From the NCBI GenBank assembly GCA_012845835.1, contig JABAKD010000023.1, positions 9,086,840 to 9,150,839 on the forward strand: a stretch of 64,000 nt of DNA, given 5' to 3'. Made by a program: the position numbers and the translations under genes. Below, piece after piece: positions 21,816 through 32,118 of this stretch. The notes under the pieces were generated by a model. That model was not told the DNA's origin. It made no database searches and saw only the letters and a list, made by a program, of their open reading frames with translations. The first letter of the stretch is position 1. The number at the start of each line of letters is the position of its first letter. Source of the stretch: Undaria pinnatifida. Its lineage: Eukaryota; Sar; Phaeophyceae; Laminariales; Alariaceae.

Positions 21816-22020
21816 GGGTGGATGTACCTGGTAGGTCGGTTACTCCCCTCAGAACTACAGCAAGCAGTAGTGTAGCTTGTACCAGGGTCAACAGGGTGAT
21901 GCTAATCAATCTGTGCGCGGCAACTTATGAAACCCGCTATTGAGGGGGACAAAATATGACGGCTGTGGAAGGAATGTATCAGTTTATCACGCATGTCCTG
22001 TACGTCGTATACCAGGGTAT
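21630..22020 (-). mobile_element. Family F arm with duplicated tip and (TAC)n inside
   Basis: The tip ATACACTCCAGCTGTGAG...TCGTCGAAACTC occurs twice, 21640-21685 and 21694-21745. The arm is then cut at 21767-21814 by a run of about 15 TAC units and resumes at GGTCGGTTACTCCC through GGGTCAACAGGGTGATG to GCATGTCCTGTACGTCGTAT. The matching inverse arm is not adjacent. Confidence 0.7.
21767..21814. repeat. (TAC)n microsatellite, about 15 units
   Basis: Pure TAC/ACT run replacing about 30 bp of the family F arm between GATCGCTCG and GGGTGG. Confidence 0.9.
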
Positions 22021-22104
22021 TTGTATATACTCGTAGCAATATACCAGGTACCCGCCGCCATGTGAGATCAGTTTGCACGTTTGACCTTTTCACTTGTGCG
22101 CCTT

Positions 22105-22265
22105 CTTCCGTATCGTGCGTTTTTAGGCGGGAAAGCGTAGTATTTCCCTGACGAATTTTGATTTCACTTGGTTTTCCGGATCTTCCTAGGGCTCCAGCAC
22201 CTTTGTGTGACCACGGACTCTAGATTTTTGACAAGAGTTAATGTGAGAAAACAACAACAACAACC
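22105..22265 (-). repeat. Family H-related element ending in (AAC)n
   Basis: GTATCGTGCGTTTTTAGGCG, GGAAAGCGTAG, GATCTTCCTAGGGCTCCAGC, GACCACGGACTCTAGAT, AGAGTTAATGTGAGA, then AACAACAAC. The same order is at 39578-39770 and, in part, at 51755-51818. Confidence 0.6.
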
Positions 22266-22329
22266 AGGTATAGTTATTCAAACAATATATACATACTCGT
22301 ATTTTTGAACGAATTAAAAAAAGTGAATA

Positions 22330-22935
22330 AAAATATGCACTTGAGTTGTGTGTGTGAGATAGACCAACAAGGAGTTTGATCAAAAACTCAGCTTTGCAAG
22401 CTGCGTACAAGTGTTGTATGATGCTTTCGATCGCGCGTGTTACGGGGGGGTGTATACCCTCGTGAAGGATACCGGTCGTGACCCCCCCTGCTGATGCCGG
22501 GATCGACGGGACCAAGACGTCCAGCCTTGTTCTGCGCACGGAAACTGTATAACCCGCACTGAGGGGGACAAAACCAAACCTCTTGTGGAATTCAGAATGC
22601 ATGAAACAAATATTTCTTACAGCAGTGTGGGTATCTTTTGGAGTGGGCTACGTGGGTCTACCGGGTTTGTACGCAAGTTCCCGTGTACACCTCATATCAT
22701 ATAATCCCCCTCAGAAACGGGTTCTTTAGTTTCCGCGCACAGACTGACTAGCATCGCCCTGTTGACCCTGATAGCTACACTGTAGTTGCAAGGGGAGTCG
22801 CCGACCTATATCCTTAATGAGGACACACAACCCGTAATACGCGCGAGCGGAGTATCACACACAGCTTGCGAAGATAAGTTTCGACAAAATATTCGATCTC
22901 ACAGCTGGAGTGTATTTTTATCTTTATAATAGTAT
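22330..22935. mobile_element. Family F foldback element, diverged left arm
   Basis: The right arm (22690-22935) is well kept: CCCCCTCAGAAACGGGTT, CCGCGCACAGACTGACTAGC, GTTGACCCTGATAGCTACAC, GATAAGTTTCGACAAAAT and CTCACAGCTGGAGTG. The left arm (22340-22600) is its inverse but more changed (AACTCAGCTTTGCAAGCTGC, GATCGCGCGTGTTACGG, GAGGGGGACAAAACC). Unequal decay of arms suggests gene conversion or arm replacement. Confidence 0.65.
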
Positions 22936-23275
22936 CCCACCTTGGCGAGATTTTGACTTTTTTTGCAAAAACGCCGGAAAATAAAAGGATCAACTGCTGA
23001 GAGCGCATGTTACCGCAAAACCTTTTGGTTTTGTCGCTATACTGCTGCCAATATAAATCAAGTCCAAAAAAGGTATTAGGCCGTTTAACACCGCACTTCC
23101 GATATGGGGACAAAACACTTGGGATTAGACTGAACTTAGGAGTTGGAAAATGGGTCAAGCCGCTTAGTGCTTGCTCGTTCAGTTCTTACGCGTTTTAGAA
23201 GTACGGTAGGTACCCCTTGAAAAGTTCGAACTCAGTGTCCACAAACGTAGGGTGTTTTTTTCTACTGGAAAAAAG
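22936..23275. other. No gene or repeat recognised
   Basis: Unique-looking DNA with no supported coding frame. Confidence 0.4.
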
Positions 23276-23279
23276 ATCA

Positions 23280-23470
23280 GGTGTAAATGTTCTTGCCTCC
23301 GAGACATGAGGGGGCATTTTTACTCACGCTTGGAGAAGAACGCAGTTTATTGTAAATACTCTTGTCTCCGAAACAGGGGGAGGCCTTTATTGCCGACACT
23401 GGAGAAGAAGCACACCGATTACAAGTAATACTGTCTCCGAAAACTTGGGTGCAGTCCATAAGCCCTTTGG
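23280..23470. repeat. Three diverged tandem units of about 70 bp
   Basis: GTAAAT(G/A)(T/C)TCTTG(C/T)CTCCGA(G/A)AC recurs at about 23283, 23353 and (diverged) 23425; each of the first two is followed by GGAGAAGAA. A further partial unit is near 24020. Confidence 0.6.
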
Positions 23471-23689
23471 AACTGCGTGTGTAGTTCTTGATCGCTTTAC
23501 AGCTTCGGGTAACTTGTAGAGCTGCGGGCAGCCTTTGAAAAATATCTCCACGAAACAACGCGGGTGTTTTTTTTATTTTATTTGATGCTCGAAATAGCCC
23601 GACAACGTGTCCAAGTACTCTCGCCGAGTGCATAGTAGTGCTCGAAGAGGGTTTTTTCTTGAAAAAAAATGACGAGGGAAAAAAAAAAC

Positions 23690-23955
23690 GCGCGAGAGAG
23701 CGTGAGTTAGCAGAATTCGACGAAAAAATGATATATGACGTGTATGGTATCACATCGATTGTATTCCCTTGAAAAAACACGAGCGAAATAACGCGAGAGG
23801 CGTGATTGAGCGAAATTCGATGAGTATTCGACGACGAGTATAGAGAGCTGAGAAGTGGGGATGCCGAAGCCTATGCGCGATAAAAACGAAGACATGCACT
23901 TGGGGGGAAACATGGGGAGGACACCTGTGACCGTGGCTTGAAGATGGCTGAGGGT
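23690..23955 (+). mobile_element. SINE-A relative, diverged and 5' truncated
   Basis: GCGAGAGAGCGTGAGTTAGC, then TTCGACGAAAAAATG; a second GCGAGAGGCGTG follows 80 bp later, then GCCGAAGCCTATGCGCGATA, AAAACGAAGAC, and GACCGTGGCTTGAAGATGGC. The order matches SINE-A, but identity is low and part of the body is duplicated. Confidence 0.5.
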
Positions 23956-23959
23956 AAAA

Positions 23960-24590
23960 TTTGAAACCTTTTTTTGGGTTAATCTGGAGAGTTGAAGTGA
24001 TGATTAACCAAAAAAAGAAACTGTCTCCAGAAACGTGGGTGGCTTTTAGGAACTGCGGGCGTAGTTCTTATGGAACTGCGGGTTCAGCTATTAATTACGC
24101 CGTCGGAACTGCTAGTGCGGGTTCGGCTCTCACGCCCTTCGAGACCACAGAGGAAAAAATTGATGACGAAAATTGTCGATTACGGCATCGGCCACTGCTG
24201 TTGGTTACCGATGATGAAAAACGTGGGGTCCGACCAGGGTGCCTGGGGGGGTTGGAATAGCATACACTTGACATCAAAAACGTAAAAATGGAGCGGCAGG
24301 GGGAGGGGGGGGGGGGGGGAGGTACTCATTTGTTGCTTGCCTTAGTCATTCGGCCATTGACTGCGCATCGCTTTCGAGACGGAGCTTGGGCGGGGGGGGG
24401 AGGGTCTTTTAATCCAAGCGATTCAAAGATAGGAAAAACATGAGGAAAAGAAAACCTGTGTTGTCCTATTATTGGATCGTCCTGCGATCACAGCGCTCCG
24501 GTTAGTTTTCCCTTCCTGACCATTTTTTGATGTGAGATGTCGAAAACATGACTGCCCAGGCGCCTTCGGGTCCCAAATGAACAATTGCGC
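23960..24590. other. Unassigned; G-rich tracts
   Basis: G runs at about 24300-24320 and 24390-24402 stand out. The frame at 23961-24260 is not supported by any motif. Confidence 0.4.
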
Positions 24591-24594
24591 ACCT

Positions 24595-24790
24595 CATGTA
24601 GATAATGTAGATCATACCGATCATGCAGATCATATACATCATGTGACTCATGTAGATCATGTAGGTCATATACATCATATAGATCATAGCGATCACATGT
24701 ATTTTATAGATCATATAAATCATTGATTATCATTGAGACCATAGAAGAGGTTATGCATATATTATAGATCATGTAGATCATACATATGCG
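24595..24790. repeat. Degenerate (GTAGATCAT)n / (ATCAT)n array
   Basis: About 20 imperfect 9-bp units built on GTAGATCAT and ATACATCAT. It gives a MYMIYMI frame on one strand and HVDHVDH on the other, both artefacts. Confidence 0.85.
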
Positions 24791-24895
24791 CGATCGGAGT
24801 ATCACACACAGCTTGCGAAGATGAGTTTTGCATTTCGACAAAATACTCGATCTCACAGCTGGAGTGTATTTTATTTTTTGCAATATATAATCTAC
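24785..24895 (+). mobile_element. Family F arm tip
   Basis: GCGCGATCGGAGTATCACAC, GCGAAGATGAGTTTTGC with a small duplication of TTTCGAC, then ATACTCGATCTCACAGCTGG. It is placed at the edge of the GATCAT array. Confidence 0.7.
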
Positions 24896-24959
24896 AGTAG
24901 ATCGTGTATCTGCCATTGTGATGCGTTGTGCAGGATGTGTACATAACGAGTACTGAACC

Positions 24960-25380
24960 GACCCCTGGAAATTTTCGCTATAGATCATGCAGATCGCACG
25001 GCTCCCGCCAGGTAACATGAGCTACAGATCATACAGATTGTCCGTGAGCCGTGCAACGGTAGAGGTGCATCACGTTTTTTCTGAGGGTCCCCGCTTGAAG
25101 AGCTCTACCAGGCATGCCTCACCCAAAAACTGACTTGTTGATAGAGTAAACCGAAAGCGCAGCTCGATGAACAGACGCATAAATGGCCTGGTATAGAAAT
25201 AATTAATGTTGCGATAGATGAAGCGTCATTCCGACGAACTGCGGGGGTAAGGAGGACCGTCTTTAAAAAAACATCCTCATCAAGAAAATGCCACCTCTAT
25301 CGTCGCTCATGCAGATTGTACGGCTCCCACCCGGTAACATGAGCTGCGTTGTACGGATCGTCCGTGAAAGATCTAGATCA
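24960..25380. repeat. Family D-like element between direct repeats
   Basis: CAACGGTAGAGGTGCATCAC (25058) and ATGCCACCTCTATCGTCGCTC (25290) are inverse ends. Outside them, CACGGCTCCCGCCAGGTAAC (24998) and TACGGCTCCCACCCGGTAAC (25320) with GTCCGTGA form a direct repeat of about 75 bp. This could be an insertion with flanking duplication or unequal copying. Confidence 0.5.
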
Positions 25381-25734
25381 CCAAGTGGGGCTCATCTATT
25401 CTGACGTGTGCTAGTGTTTGCAAGGACTCGTGCGGGACGGGTGCAGGCCGCGTCAGCATGACCCCTACTCTTGCCGCTGCGCGCGCTTAGGCTACAGCGG
25501 TGATTCACATATTTGACCTTTCCAACCAGTTTACCCCTGTGATACCATTAGGGGTCGCACTTCGACCGGTGTTTGGTATGGGTTAGGATTGGGATTATTT
25601 AGGCATGGTTGAAAAAAACACGATAGTGTAGGACACCCTCACGCTACGAGGCATGGTACTCGTACGAGTAGGCGCTTGGATTTGCACGTCCCCTCCGTGG
25701 TCGTCGTTGCTGTTGTTGTTTTTTTGTCGCTGTG
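25381..25734. other. No gene or repeat recognised
   Basis: Unassigned sequence with a palindromic TACTCGTACGAGTA at about 25652. Confidence 0.4.
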
Positions 25735-25912
25735 CTGTGATGTAGTGAACGAATCGAAGCGAGTCGTCAAAATGCTGAATTCTCCTCGCGATAAAAAAAA
25801 TGAAGGCACGTTCCTGGTATTGTAGTGGGGGGGAAAGGGGAGGAGGGCTCCGCTATGTAACCCCGAATCTGAGCTTACTACGTTTGACCCCGGATCTGAG
25901 CTTACTAGGTTT
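25735..25912 (+). mobile_element. SINE-B, 5' truncated
   Basis: CGAATCGAAGCGAGTCGTC, CTCCTCGCGATAAAA, ATGAAGGCACG and a doubled GACCCCGGATCTGAGCTTAC match the SINE-B body and 3' end. No tRNA-like head. Confidence 0.6.
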
Positions 25913-26035
25913 TTTTTTTTTTTTTCATCCGGCGGATGGGGAAAAATAAAGCTGTAGCTCACCACACTTCCAAGTATTTTCATACGCGTCGTGTGTCGAT
26001 TTAACTCAGTTGCTTCCGCAGCCCAACGCTTACTA
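25912..26035 (-). mobile_element. Retroposon-C, minus strand
   Basis: T run at 25912-25925 then CATCCGGCGGATGGGGA, CTCACCACACTTCCAAGTAT, CATACGCGTCGTGTG and AACTCAGTTGC. Its tail abuts the end of the SINE-B copy. Confidence 0.7.
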
Positions 26036-26756
26036 CTGCTGAGAGGGAGGGCGAGAGTAGACCGAAGTTAATAAATGAGATGGAGGAACAAATATATAGA
26101 CTATATATGTATGTGTGTGTAAACTCCGAAAAGGGTCAGGCCGGTTAAAAAGAACTGCGGATGGTTGCCTTTCAGAAGTGTGCGTACTGCTGTACGTTTT
26201 TTGTTGCGTGTTACTTGAGGGCGCCCGGACAGTCTTGTCTCGAGACCTCACGCAAAAAATGGTCAGAATGGAAAATCAACCGGAGCGCTGTGATCGCACG
26301 ACGATTTCGGTAAACATTTTTTTTTTTTTTTTTTTTTTTAAACGGCTTGGTTGTAGAGACCCCCCTGCCCCCCCCCCGCCCCCTCCCCTTGTCCGCTTGC
26401 AAATCGTCCTGCGACCAGCGCTCCAGTTGGCTTTTCCATTCTGACCATATTTGATGTGAGATGTATGTTGTCGCAATCCCCGGGCACGCTCGTGTTACTT
26501 GCCGAGAAAATGGTAAGTTTGTCTATGTACCATTATTATTTTATTATTATGGATATTATAGCCTTTTGTATGTTGTTATTCATGTTGACCCCGACATCAT
26601 GCATATGATAGGAGCCATAATACCATGTATTCAAGAGATGGTCGTGTGTAATTGTCTGCTTTATTTACCGTTCCTCTCTATGTTATGTTTTCGTAACGCT
26701 TTTTTTTTTCGGTTCTGCGCGCACTTTTTGTTCCCTGCCTCTATTGATAGCATTCT
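26036..26756. other. No gene supported; T run and C-rich tract
   Basis: Holds a T run (about 26318-26340) followed by a C-rich tract (26360-26390). No repeat family assigned. Confidence 0.4.
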
Positions 26757-26757
26757 A

Positions 26758-26864
26758 TTTACGGGGGACCATAGTAAATAGGATCAAATATTGTTAGTCA
26801 AAATAGGGAAATATATTGGTTTTTGTCTGTACCGTAGGTCCTGTTTACTATGGTCCCCCGTAAT
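26758..26864. mobile_element. Small palindromic MITE, about 107 bp
   Basis: TTTACGGGGGACCATAGTAA at the left is matched by its inverse TTTACTATGGTCCCCCGTAA at the right; pairing runs about 25 bp with one or two changes. The AT-rich centre is not paired. Only one copy is seen in this window. Confidence 0.65.
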
Positions 26865-26914
26865 ACCTCCTTAAATTTCACCTCCGAAGGAAGAAAAAAT
26901 ATTCATCTGTGAAC

Positions 26915-27590
26915 ACGAGCGGCCGTCGTATCACGCAGCTTTGCCCGAGGTGGGCGTCTATCTTAAAATCTACTGAACTCACGACTGACGCGTTTAATAG
27001 ACTAATTTTTTTTCACCTGGTATGATAAACGCGCGATCGGAGTATCACACACAGCTGGCGAAGATGAGCTTCGACGAAATCTTCGAACTCACAGCTGGGG
27101 TGTATGTTCATGTTCATAATAAACTGTGCATTTTGCGGTTTTTGTATCCGCGTTTGGCATTTGCGTGGCTATTTTATTTTATTTTTGTAAGCGGATGGGG
27201 AAACATAAGCTGACCTCACTTATTTATACCACGTATTTTCATCTACGTCGCGTGTCAATTTAGCTCATTTGTATTCGCAATCCAGCGCCAGTCGGCGTAT
27301 CCTGCGGCTTCCGTGGTGGCTACAGATCTCCTTGTACTGCTGTGTCTGCGATGTATATCTCTTGCCCGTACCGTTGTTTGTGACCCTGGTATGGTATAAG
27401 CTACACTACACTACTGCTGTACCTCCAAGGGGAGTCGCCGACCTATATCCTTAATGAGGACACCCACCCAGTAGTAGTACGCGCGATCGGAGGAGCGCAC
27501 ACAGCTAGTAGTTTGCAAATATAAGTTTCGACGAGAAATCTTAGTCTTCGATCTCACAGCTGGAGTGTAGTTTTTGTTTTGCATATATTT
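26915..27590 (+). mobile_element. Cluster of three family F arms with a retroposon-C copy
   Basis: A variant tip at 26925-27000, a standard tip at 27028-27130 (CGCGATCGGAGTATCACAC, GACGAAATCTTCGAACTCAC) and a longer arm at 27425-27590 (GGGGAGTCGCCGACC to CTCACAGCTGGAGTG). In the third, small extra blocks TAGTAG and TCTTAG break otherwise conserved words. A degraded retroposon-C (minus, 27170-27302) lies between the second and third. Confidence 0.65.
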
Positions 27591-27850
27591 ATTAGTGTAG
27601 TTTGTGACCACAGAGCTTGTCCCTCTCAAGGATGTCGGTATGGACGCCGGGTACGCTGGTTGTCGATGGGTGCGAAAGGGCAGTTTAATATGAACACATA
27701 CACTCTTACTGTGGGTGGGTGGGTGGGTGGGTGTGCTGTTCACCTTATACTCTCATTTCTGTTGATACGACTCGTTTATATTCAGGCCAACCAGTGTCCG
27801 TGTCGATGCCTCCTACTTACAAGAGACTAGATGACACTGGTTTCCCCGAT

Positions 27851-27940
27851 TTAACCCCTTCACAACTGGAACCCCTTTCTTGGGGACAATTTTACTCGAA
27901 TTTAGTATAGGGAGGGATTTGGGGGCTCTAAAGGGATTAA
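27851..27940 (-). mobile_element. Family E mini-MITE with TTAA at both ends
   Basis: Exactly 90 bp between TTAA tetramers. On the minus strand it reads TTAATCCCTTTAGAGCCCCC, then CCCTCCC...TAAATTCGAGTAA, then GTTCCAGTTGTGAAGGGG and TTAA. CCC...GGG termini with TTAA are the hallmark of piggyBac-type insertion (established for that superfamily). Confidence 0.75.
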
Positions 27941-28078
27941 GAGCGCCCCGTGTCGAGCCGAATTATTTATCTTGCGCTCTCAACTGTAAAACGCTCTTAT
28001 CTGTAGCGGAAAATGTTCACCAACCTTTTGGGTGTAGCGGGACATGCCGATTTGGCCGCTTTTAGTTCCCGAATGGGC

Positions 28079-28167
28079 TTAACCCCCTTTTCAACCCCAA
28101 CATCCCTCCCTGTACTAAATTCAAGTAAATTTGTCCCCAAAAAGGGTTTCCAGTTGTGAAGGCGCTA
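28079..28167 (+). mobile_element. Family E mini-MITE
   Basis: TTAACCCCCTTTTCAACCCC, CCCTCCCTGTACTAAATTC, AAGGGTTTCCAGTTGTGAAG; the right TTAA has changed to CTAA. It faces the copy at 27851 across 138 bp of unrelated sequence. Confidence 0.65.
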
Positions 28168-28247
28168 ACTCGGGTGCTCTCAAATTGGGGTACCCAAAAC
28201 TGTGTTCGTAGTATGACAAACACCCATCCCATCTTTGTATCTTGCAG

Positions 28248-28384
28248 TCGTGTGTATCCCCGAGTATTTCCAGCACGGTCACTTTTGTTTTTCGGAGACC
28301 AACGGTGGAATGGGTAGGGTGGACCGGTACTGGACCGAGTCCGACGGAAGGCTGTTTTCTCATGGCCGGGGGTTTTGTTGGTAG
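28248..28384 (+). other. Possible exon (relic)
   Basis: A good acceptor (TTTGTATCTTGCAG) precedes, and AGGTGAGC, a good donor, follows at 28382-28389. One frame reads VVCIPEYFQHGHFCFSET, then GRVDRYWTESDGRLF, with a stop at 28382-28384. A second frame is open through the donor. Composition is protein-like and unlike nearby repeats. It could be a surviving exon of a lost gene or part of an unseen one. Family unknown. Confidence 0.25.
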
Positions 28385-28499
28385 GTGAGCTTGCGCAAGT
28401 CCCGCACTACCCGGAACGATGCCGTTCCGGGTGGCTATCTCCGCCGCACCTGATCCTCGGGGGCCAGTCAGGTCGGGTTGACGTACTCACGCATCCGTA

Positions 28500-28700
28500 T
28501 ACAACGGCAGCTTGCGCTGCCGGAGTAGTAACTCGTGCCGCCGGTAGGGACAGCTCGCGCTATCGTTATCGCGGGATCCGAAGGACACGCCAGCGAAACC
28601 AGCTGGATTGCGAATGCAGTCGAGTTAAATCGACACCCGACGTGTATGAAAATACTTGGGAAGTGTGGTGAGCTTGAGCTTTATTTTTCCCCATCCGTCG
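28500..28700 (+). mobile_element. Retroposon-C, full length
   Basis: GGCAGCTTGCGCTGCCGGAG start, GGGACAGCTCGCGCTATCG, CCGAAGGACACGCCAGCG, GTATGAAAATACTTGGGAAG, TTTTTCCCCATCCGTCG end. The poly-A tail is replaced by a TATATGATACTCGTA word just before the next SINE. Confidence 0.75.
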
Positions 28701-28728
28701 CAGGGTATATGATACTCGTAGATAGACG

Positions 28729-29115
28729 GTCGCCCCGGTGGTTTAGTGGCCACCCTCGAATGAGCCTCGAATGAGCCTCGAATGAGCCTCGAATGCTACT
28801 AGGGTTGTTTGAGGGGATCAAAATCCAAGGGGATCGGCCTTTTTTTTGTTTATTCGCACCAGTAAAATATCAGAAAGGAATCAACCGCTGAGAGTGTCTA
28901 GCCGCCCGCGTGGGTGGTGGGCGGAATATGATGCGAGTCGACGAGGAAAGGGAAAGGCCGGAATCTTCTCGCGATAAAAACGAAGACGCGCACCTTTTAT
29001 TGTAGTGAGGAGGGGGAACAAGAGCCTGATTAGTTTCCCCGGATCTGAGTCACGTCTATGGAGGGAGAAGGAGGGAAAAAAGTGCGAAAGTAATGGAAGG
29101 GATGAGCAAATAATT
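28729..29115 (+). mobile_element. SINE-B with an internal 11-bp tandem repeat
   Basis: Head GGTCGCCCCGGTGGTTTAGT, then TCGAATGAGCC repeated four times (28757-28795) where the tRNA-like part continues in other copies. The body GATGCGAGTCGACGAGG, CTCGCGATAAAAACGAAG, CCCCGGATCTGAG follows. The B box is lost. Confidence 0.7.
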
Positions 29116-29745
29116 CAGTAGGTATAGCAAAAAAGAGATCCCGGATTCATGCGTAACTTGGTGATTTCACGTTGATGCGGAAGAAGGATGGCGTGGCGGC
29201 GTGTGTTCAATCTGTCCTGCCCCTGTGTACAGAAACTTCCGGCGTGCGCTTGCTTCCTCATATACCTCCGTAGTATTTTTTCCAAGATGATTTTCGTCGA
29301 TCCCAGGGTGTTTTTTTTGGGGGGGGGAGATATATTCTTCGATTTCAGAGTTGTTGGAGGCCTGTCCTGCTGCGACCACGGGCTATTCATTGATCATGAC
29401 CATGGGATCGTGTGGGAAAACCAGCAGCAGCAGAAGCAGCAGCTTCTAACGTTGTACGGGGATCTAGGGAGGGACTCGGCGTAGATGCACTTTCGACGGG
29501 GCGCGATGGCCACCCGGACATGACCCCCCCGGCCCCGCCGGACCTGGGCAAGCAACTCATGAGTACGCCCCCCCCCCCCCGCCCTCCCGCCCCCCGGACC
29601 TGAGCTTTTCAAAACTGAATAACCTCTGCCTAGGGAAATGTTGAGCTTACGCTTCGTTTATGCAGTAGTGGTTCCTCTATAGTGCCGTTATGTGCAAGCC
29701 AGATATAACGGCACTGTAGCGGAAACCGGCACTACGGCACTACAC
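29116..29745. other. No gene supported
   Basis: Contains a G run at 29318-29328, C-rich tracts near 29526-29600, and an inverted GTGCCGTTATGTGC/GATATAACGGCAC pair at about 29680-29715. The frame 29188-29484 is not supported. Confidence 0.4.
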
Positions 29746-29811
29746 ATGTGCTACGAAAGAGGTGGCCCTTTTTTTTGTCTACAATGGTTTATTGACGACG
29801 GGGCACCCACC

Positions 29812-29899
29812 TTAACCCCTCTAGAGCCCCCAGATCCCTACCTACACTATCTTTAAATATAATTGTCTCCAAGAAGGGTTTCCAGTTGCAAAGGCGTTA
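29812..29899 (+). mobile_element. Family E mini-MITE inside family D
   Basis: CTTAACCCCTCTAGAGCCCC, CAAGAAGGGTTTCCAGTTGC and AAGGCGTTAG sit exactly where other D copies have GGGGCTCCTTAACCC. The target TTAA is therefore the D element's own. Confidence 0.7.
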
Positions 29900-30465
29900 G
29901 CCGAAAATCGTCGGAATCTCGTTTTTTTTTGTTCTGCACTACAGCACTATTTATACCAGGTAGTAGTTTTCGTTGCGTACCTACTACTAGACCATGGGAA
30001 TTTTTCATCCTGTCAAAAGCAGTTCTAGTTTTGTTTTTTTCTGCCAAATCGTTTTTTTTTTGGGAGAGATCCGAAGCTCTTCGCGTGAAAAAAAACTGGG
30101 AAAGTAAATGGTGCATGTCTTAAACGGTGTATGAATGACGGGACACTTTTCGACCAAAATCGTCGGATTTAAATCGTCGGATTTTTTTTTTTCAATTTTC
30201 TTTTTTTTCGGCGCTAGTTTTCGTTGTAATTACCGCAACTAGGACACGGGAGTTTTCATCCTACGCCGGTAGCAGAGTTGGTTTTTCTCCAGATCGGTTA
30301 TTGGAGAGGTCTAAAGCTCCTCCGGTCAGGGCCCTCGCGAAAAACAATGGTGCACCTTAAAAACGATTTCTGAATGAAGGGGCAACTTATCACCCAAAAT
30401 CGTCGGGATTTTTTCTTGTTTTTTTTTCTGCACTAGTTTTCGTTGTATGTACCTGGTATGCATGT

Positions 30466-30774
30466 TTTGTTTTTTTTTGGACACTTCTAGTTTTAAGCTT
30501 CTGGACAAGCCGTGGTCTCAGGTGTCGTCCCTTCGTCCCCCCGGTTCTTGCCTTCAATTTTTACCGCGCATAGGGTTCAGCAATCCCACTCACTGCTCGT
30601 CGATTTTCCATCGGGTGTTGCTACCTCACGCTCTCGCGCTTTCCGCAAGTCAATTTGTGCACAAGAAAAAATCCCCACGAATGTATGTATGCGAGTATGC
30701 GCTCGGCGGGCTCGAACTCACGAAACTGACCTATACCAGGCTCGAGGATAACCTGATAGGCCACCGGGGCGACT
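30466..30774 (-). mobile_element. SINE-A, full length, nested in family D
   Basis: Minus-strand head CAGTCGCCCCGGTGGCC, B box GAGTTCGAGCCC, full body, A-rich 3' end. Family D sequence (CGTTGTATGTACC, left; TATACCTAGGCCATGG, right) continues on both sides with a duplicated GTAT-TACC region, an imperfect target duplication of about 12 bp. Confidence 0.8.
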
Positions 30775-30947
30775 GAATCATACGTATATATACCTAGGCC
30801 ATGGCATCTTTCATCCTGTACCGGTAACACTTTTACCGCGGTGTTTCTCCATGTCGGCTTTTGGGAAAAATCGAAAAAAGTCGAAAGCTCCGCAAGTAAG
30901 GACCTTAACAATTTAAAATTGGTGCACGTCTACAACAGTAGCATCAT

Positions 30948-31261
30948 TTTCTTTTCTTTTTTTCTTTGGCGCACGCTTCTACTTCCAGCTTCTGGGCAAA
31001 GCCGTGGTCACAAGTGTCGTCCCTTCTCCCTCCCGGTTCTTGCCTTCCATTTTTATCGCGCATAGGGTTGAGCACTCCCACTGCTCGTCGATTTTTCATC
31101 GAATGTTGTTGACTCACGCTCTCGCGCTTTCCGCAAGTCAATTTGAGCACAAGGAAAAGTCCCGACGAATTTATACGAGTATGCACTCGGCGGGGCTCAA
31201 ACTCACGAAACTGACCTATACCAGGCTCGAGGATAGCCTGATACGCCACCGGGGCGACCGG
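30948..31261 (-). mobile_element. SINE-A, full length
   Basis: Minus-strand head CGGTCGCCCCGGTGGCGTAT, GAGGCTATCCTCGAGCC region, B box GAGTTTGAGCCC (one change), full body; the 3' A-rich tail is the T run at 30948-30963. It is inserted at the end of a family D copy. Confidence 0.8.
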
Positions 31262-31274
31262 GTAGTCATGTCAC

Positions 31275-32000
31275 TACCCTGCACACTGCCACTACTTGTT
31301 GCTCCCCTCCGTGCCAAGCGATTTCACAGGCACTGTAGCGGGCAACCGGCACTACTCAACAGGCACTATAGAGGAAACCGACACTACTCCGCGCACTGGA
31401 CGCAGTGGTATCAGTGTTCGTCTGAAGTGATTTGTGAATAACGGGAGGGCTCCGCAAGCCCAAAATCGTCGGAAATGAGCCATTTTTTTTGCGTGTTACC
31501 CCCTCGTGTACTCGTAGGCCATGGGGATTTTTTATTCGGTGGAAGTTTTGTTTTTTCTCCAAATCAGTTGTTGGGCGAGGTCTTAAGCTCCGAATTAAGG
31601 AACCCCAGAAGTATGAGAATACGTGGAAGTGTGGTGAGCTAAAGCTTTATTTTTCCCCATCCGCCGGAGGATAAGAAAAAAAAAAAAAACAGAAAAAAGC
31701 GGTGCACCACTCCGGTAGCGTGGGTCACTCACTGCTTGTTGCTCTTCTCTGTGCCAAGCGATTTCACGGGTACTGTAGCGGGCAACCGGCACTACTCAAC
31801 AGGCACTACGACTCCGCGCGTTGCCACTGCTTGTTGCTCCCCTCGGTGCCAAGCGATCTCACAGGCACTGTCGTAGCGGGCAACCGGCACTACTCAACCG
31901 GCACTGTAACGGAAACCGGCACTACCCCGCGAACAATGCGACTACTTGTTTCTCTGTGCCGAACGACTTGACAGGCACTGCAGCGGGCAACCGGCACTAA
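31275..32000. repeat. Four copies of a 95-105-bp repeat (family L)
   Basis: CACTGC(C)ACT(A/G)CTTGTTGCTC, GTGCCAAGCGATTTCAC, GGCACTGTAGCGGGCAACC and GGCACTACTCAACAGGCAC recur at about 31280, 31722, 31820 and 31935. A further relative is in intron 2 of the gene at about 61530. Internal short repeats of CCGGCACT occur. Confidence 0.7.
31608..31690 (+). mobile_element. Retroposon-C, 5' truncated, with poly-A
   Basis: GTATGAGAATACGTGGAAG, GTGGTGAGCTAAAGC, CCCCATCCGCCGGAGGATAA, then about 14 A. It lies inside a family D/L copy: GGAACCCC precedes and AAAAAGCGGTGCACC follows. Confidence 0.75.
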
Positions 32001-32087
32001 AGCCATCCAACGGTGGGGGGTGCATGTTGTGGACCAAACGTTTCAGATTGGTTGAGCTCCTCGAGTGTTGGACTATCGTGTCTCACG

Positions 32088-32118
32088 AGTATACTACTAC
32101 TACTACTACTACTACTAT
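32088..32118. repeat. (ACT)n microsatellite
   Basis: About ten ACT/TAC units beside TACGAGTAT words. Confidence 0.85.

Larger units (their letters stand above)
29748..31610 (+). mobile_element. Head-to-tail cluster of family D elements with nested SINEs
   Basis: At least four D copies follow each other in the same direction (starts near 29748, 30115, 30355 and 31410). Each has GG(T/A)TT(T)ATTG/CTGAATGA-CGGGGC, AAAATCGTCGGA, a TACCTA...GGCCATGGGA word and GGAGAGGTCT-AAGCTCC. The third copy is split by the SINE-A at 30466. The word TACC(T)AGGCC is altered differently in each copy. Confidence 0.65.
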
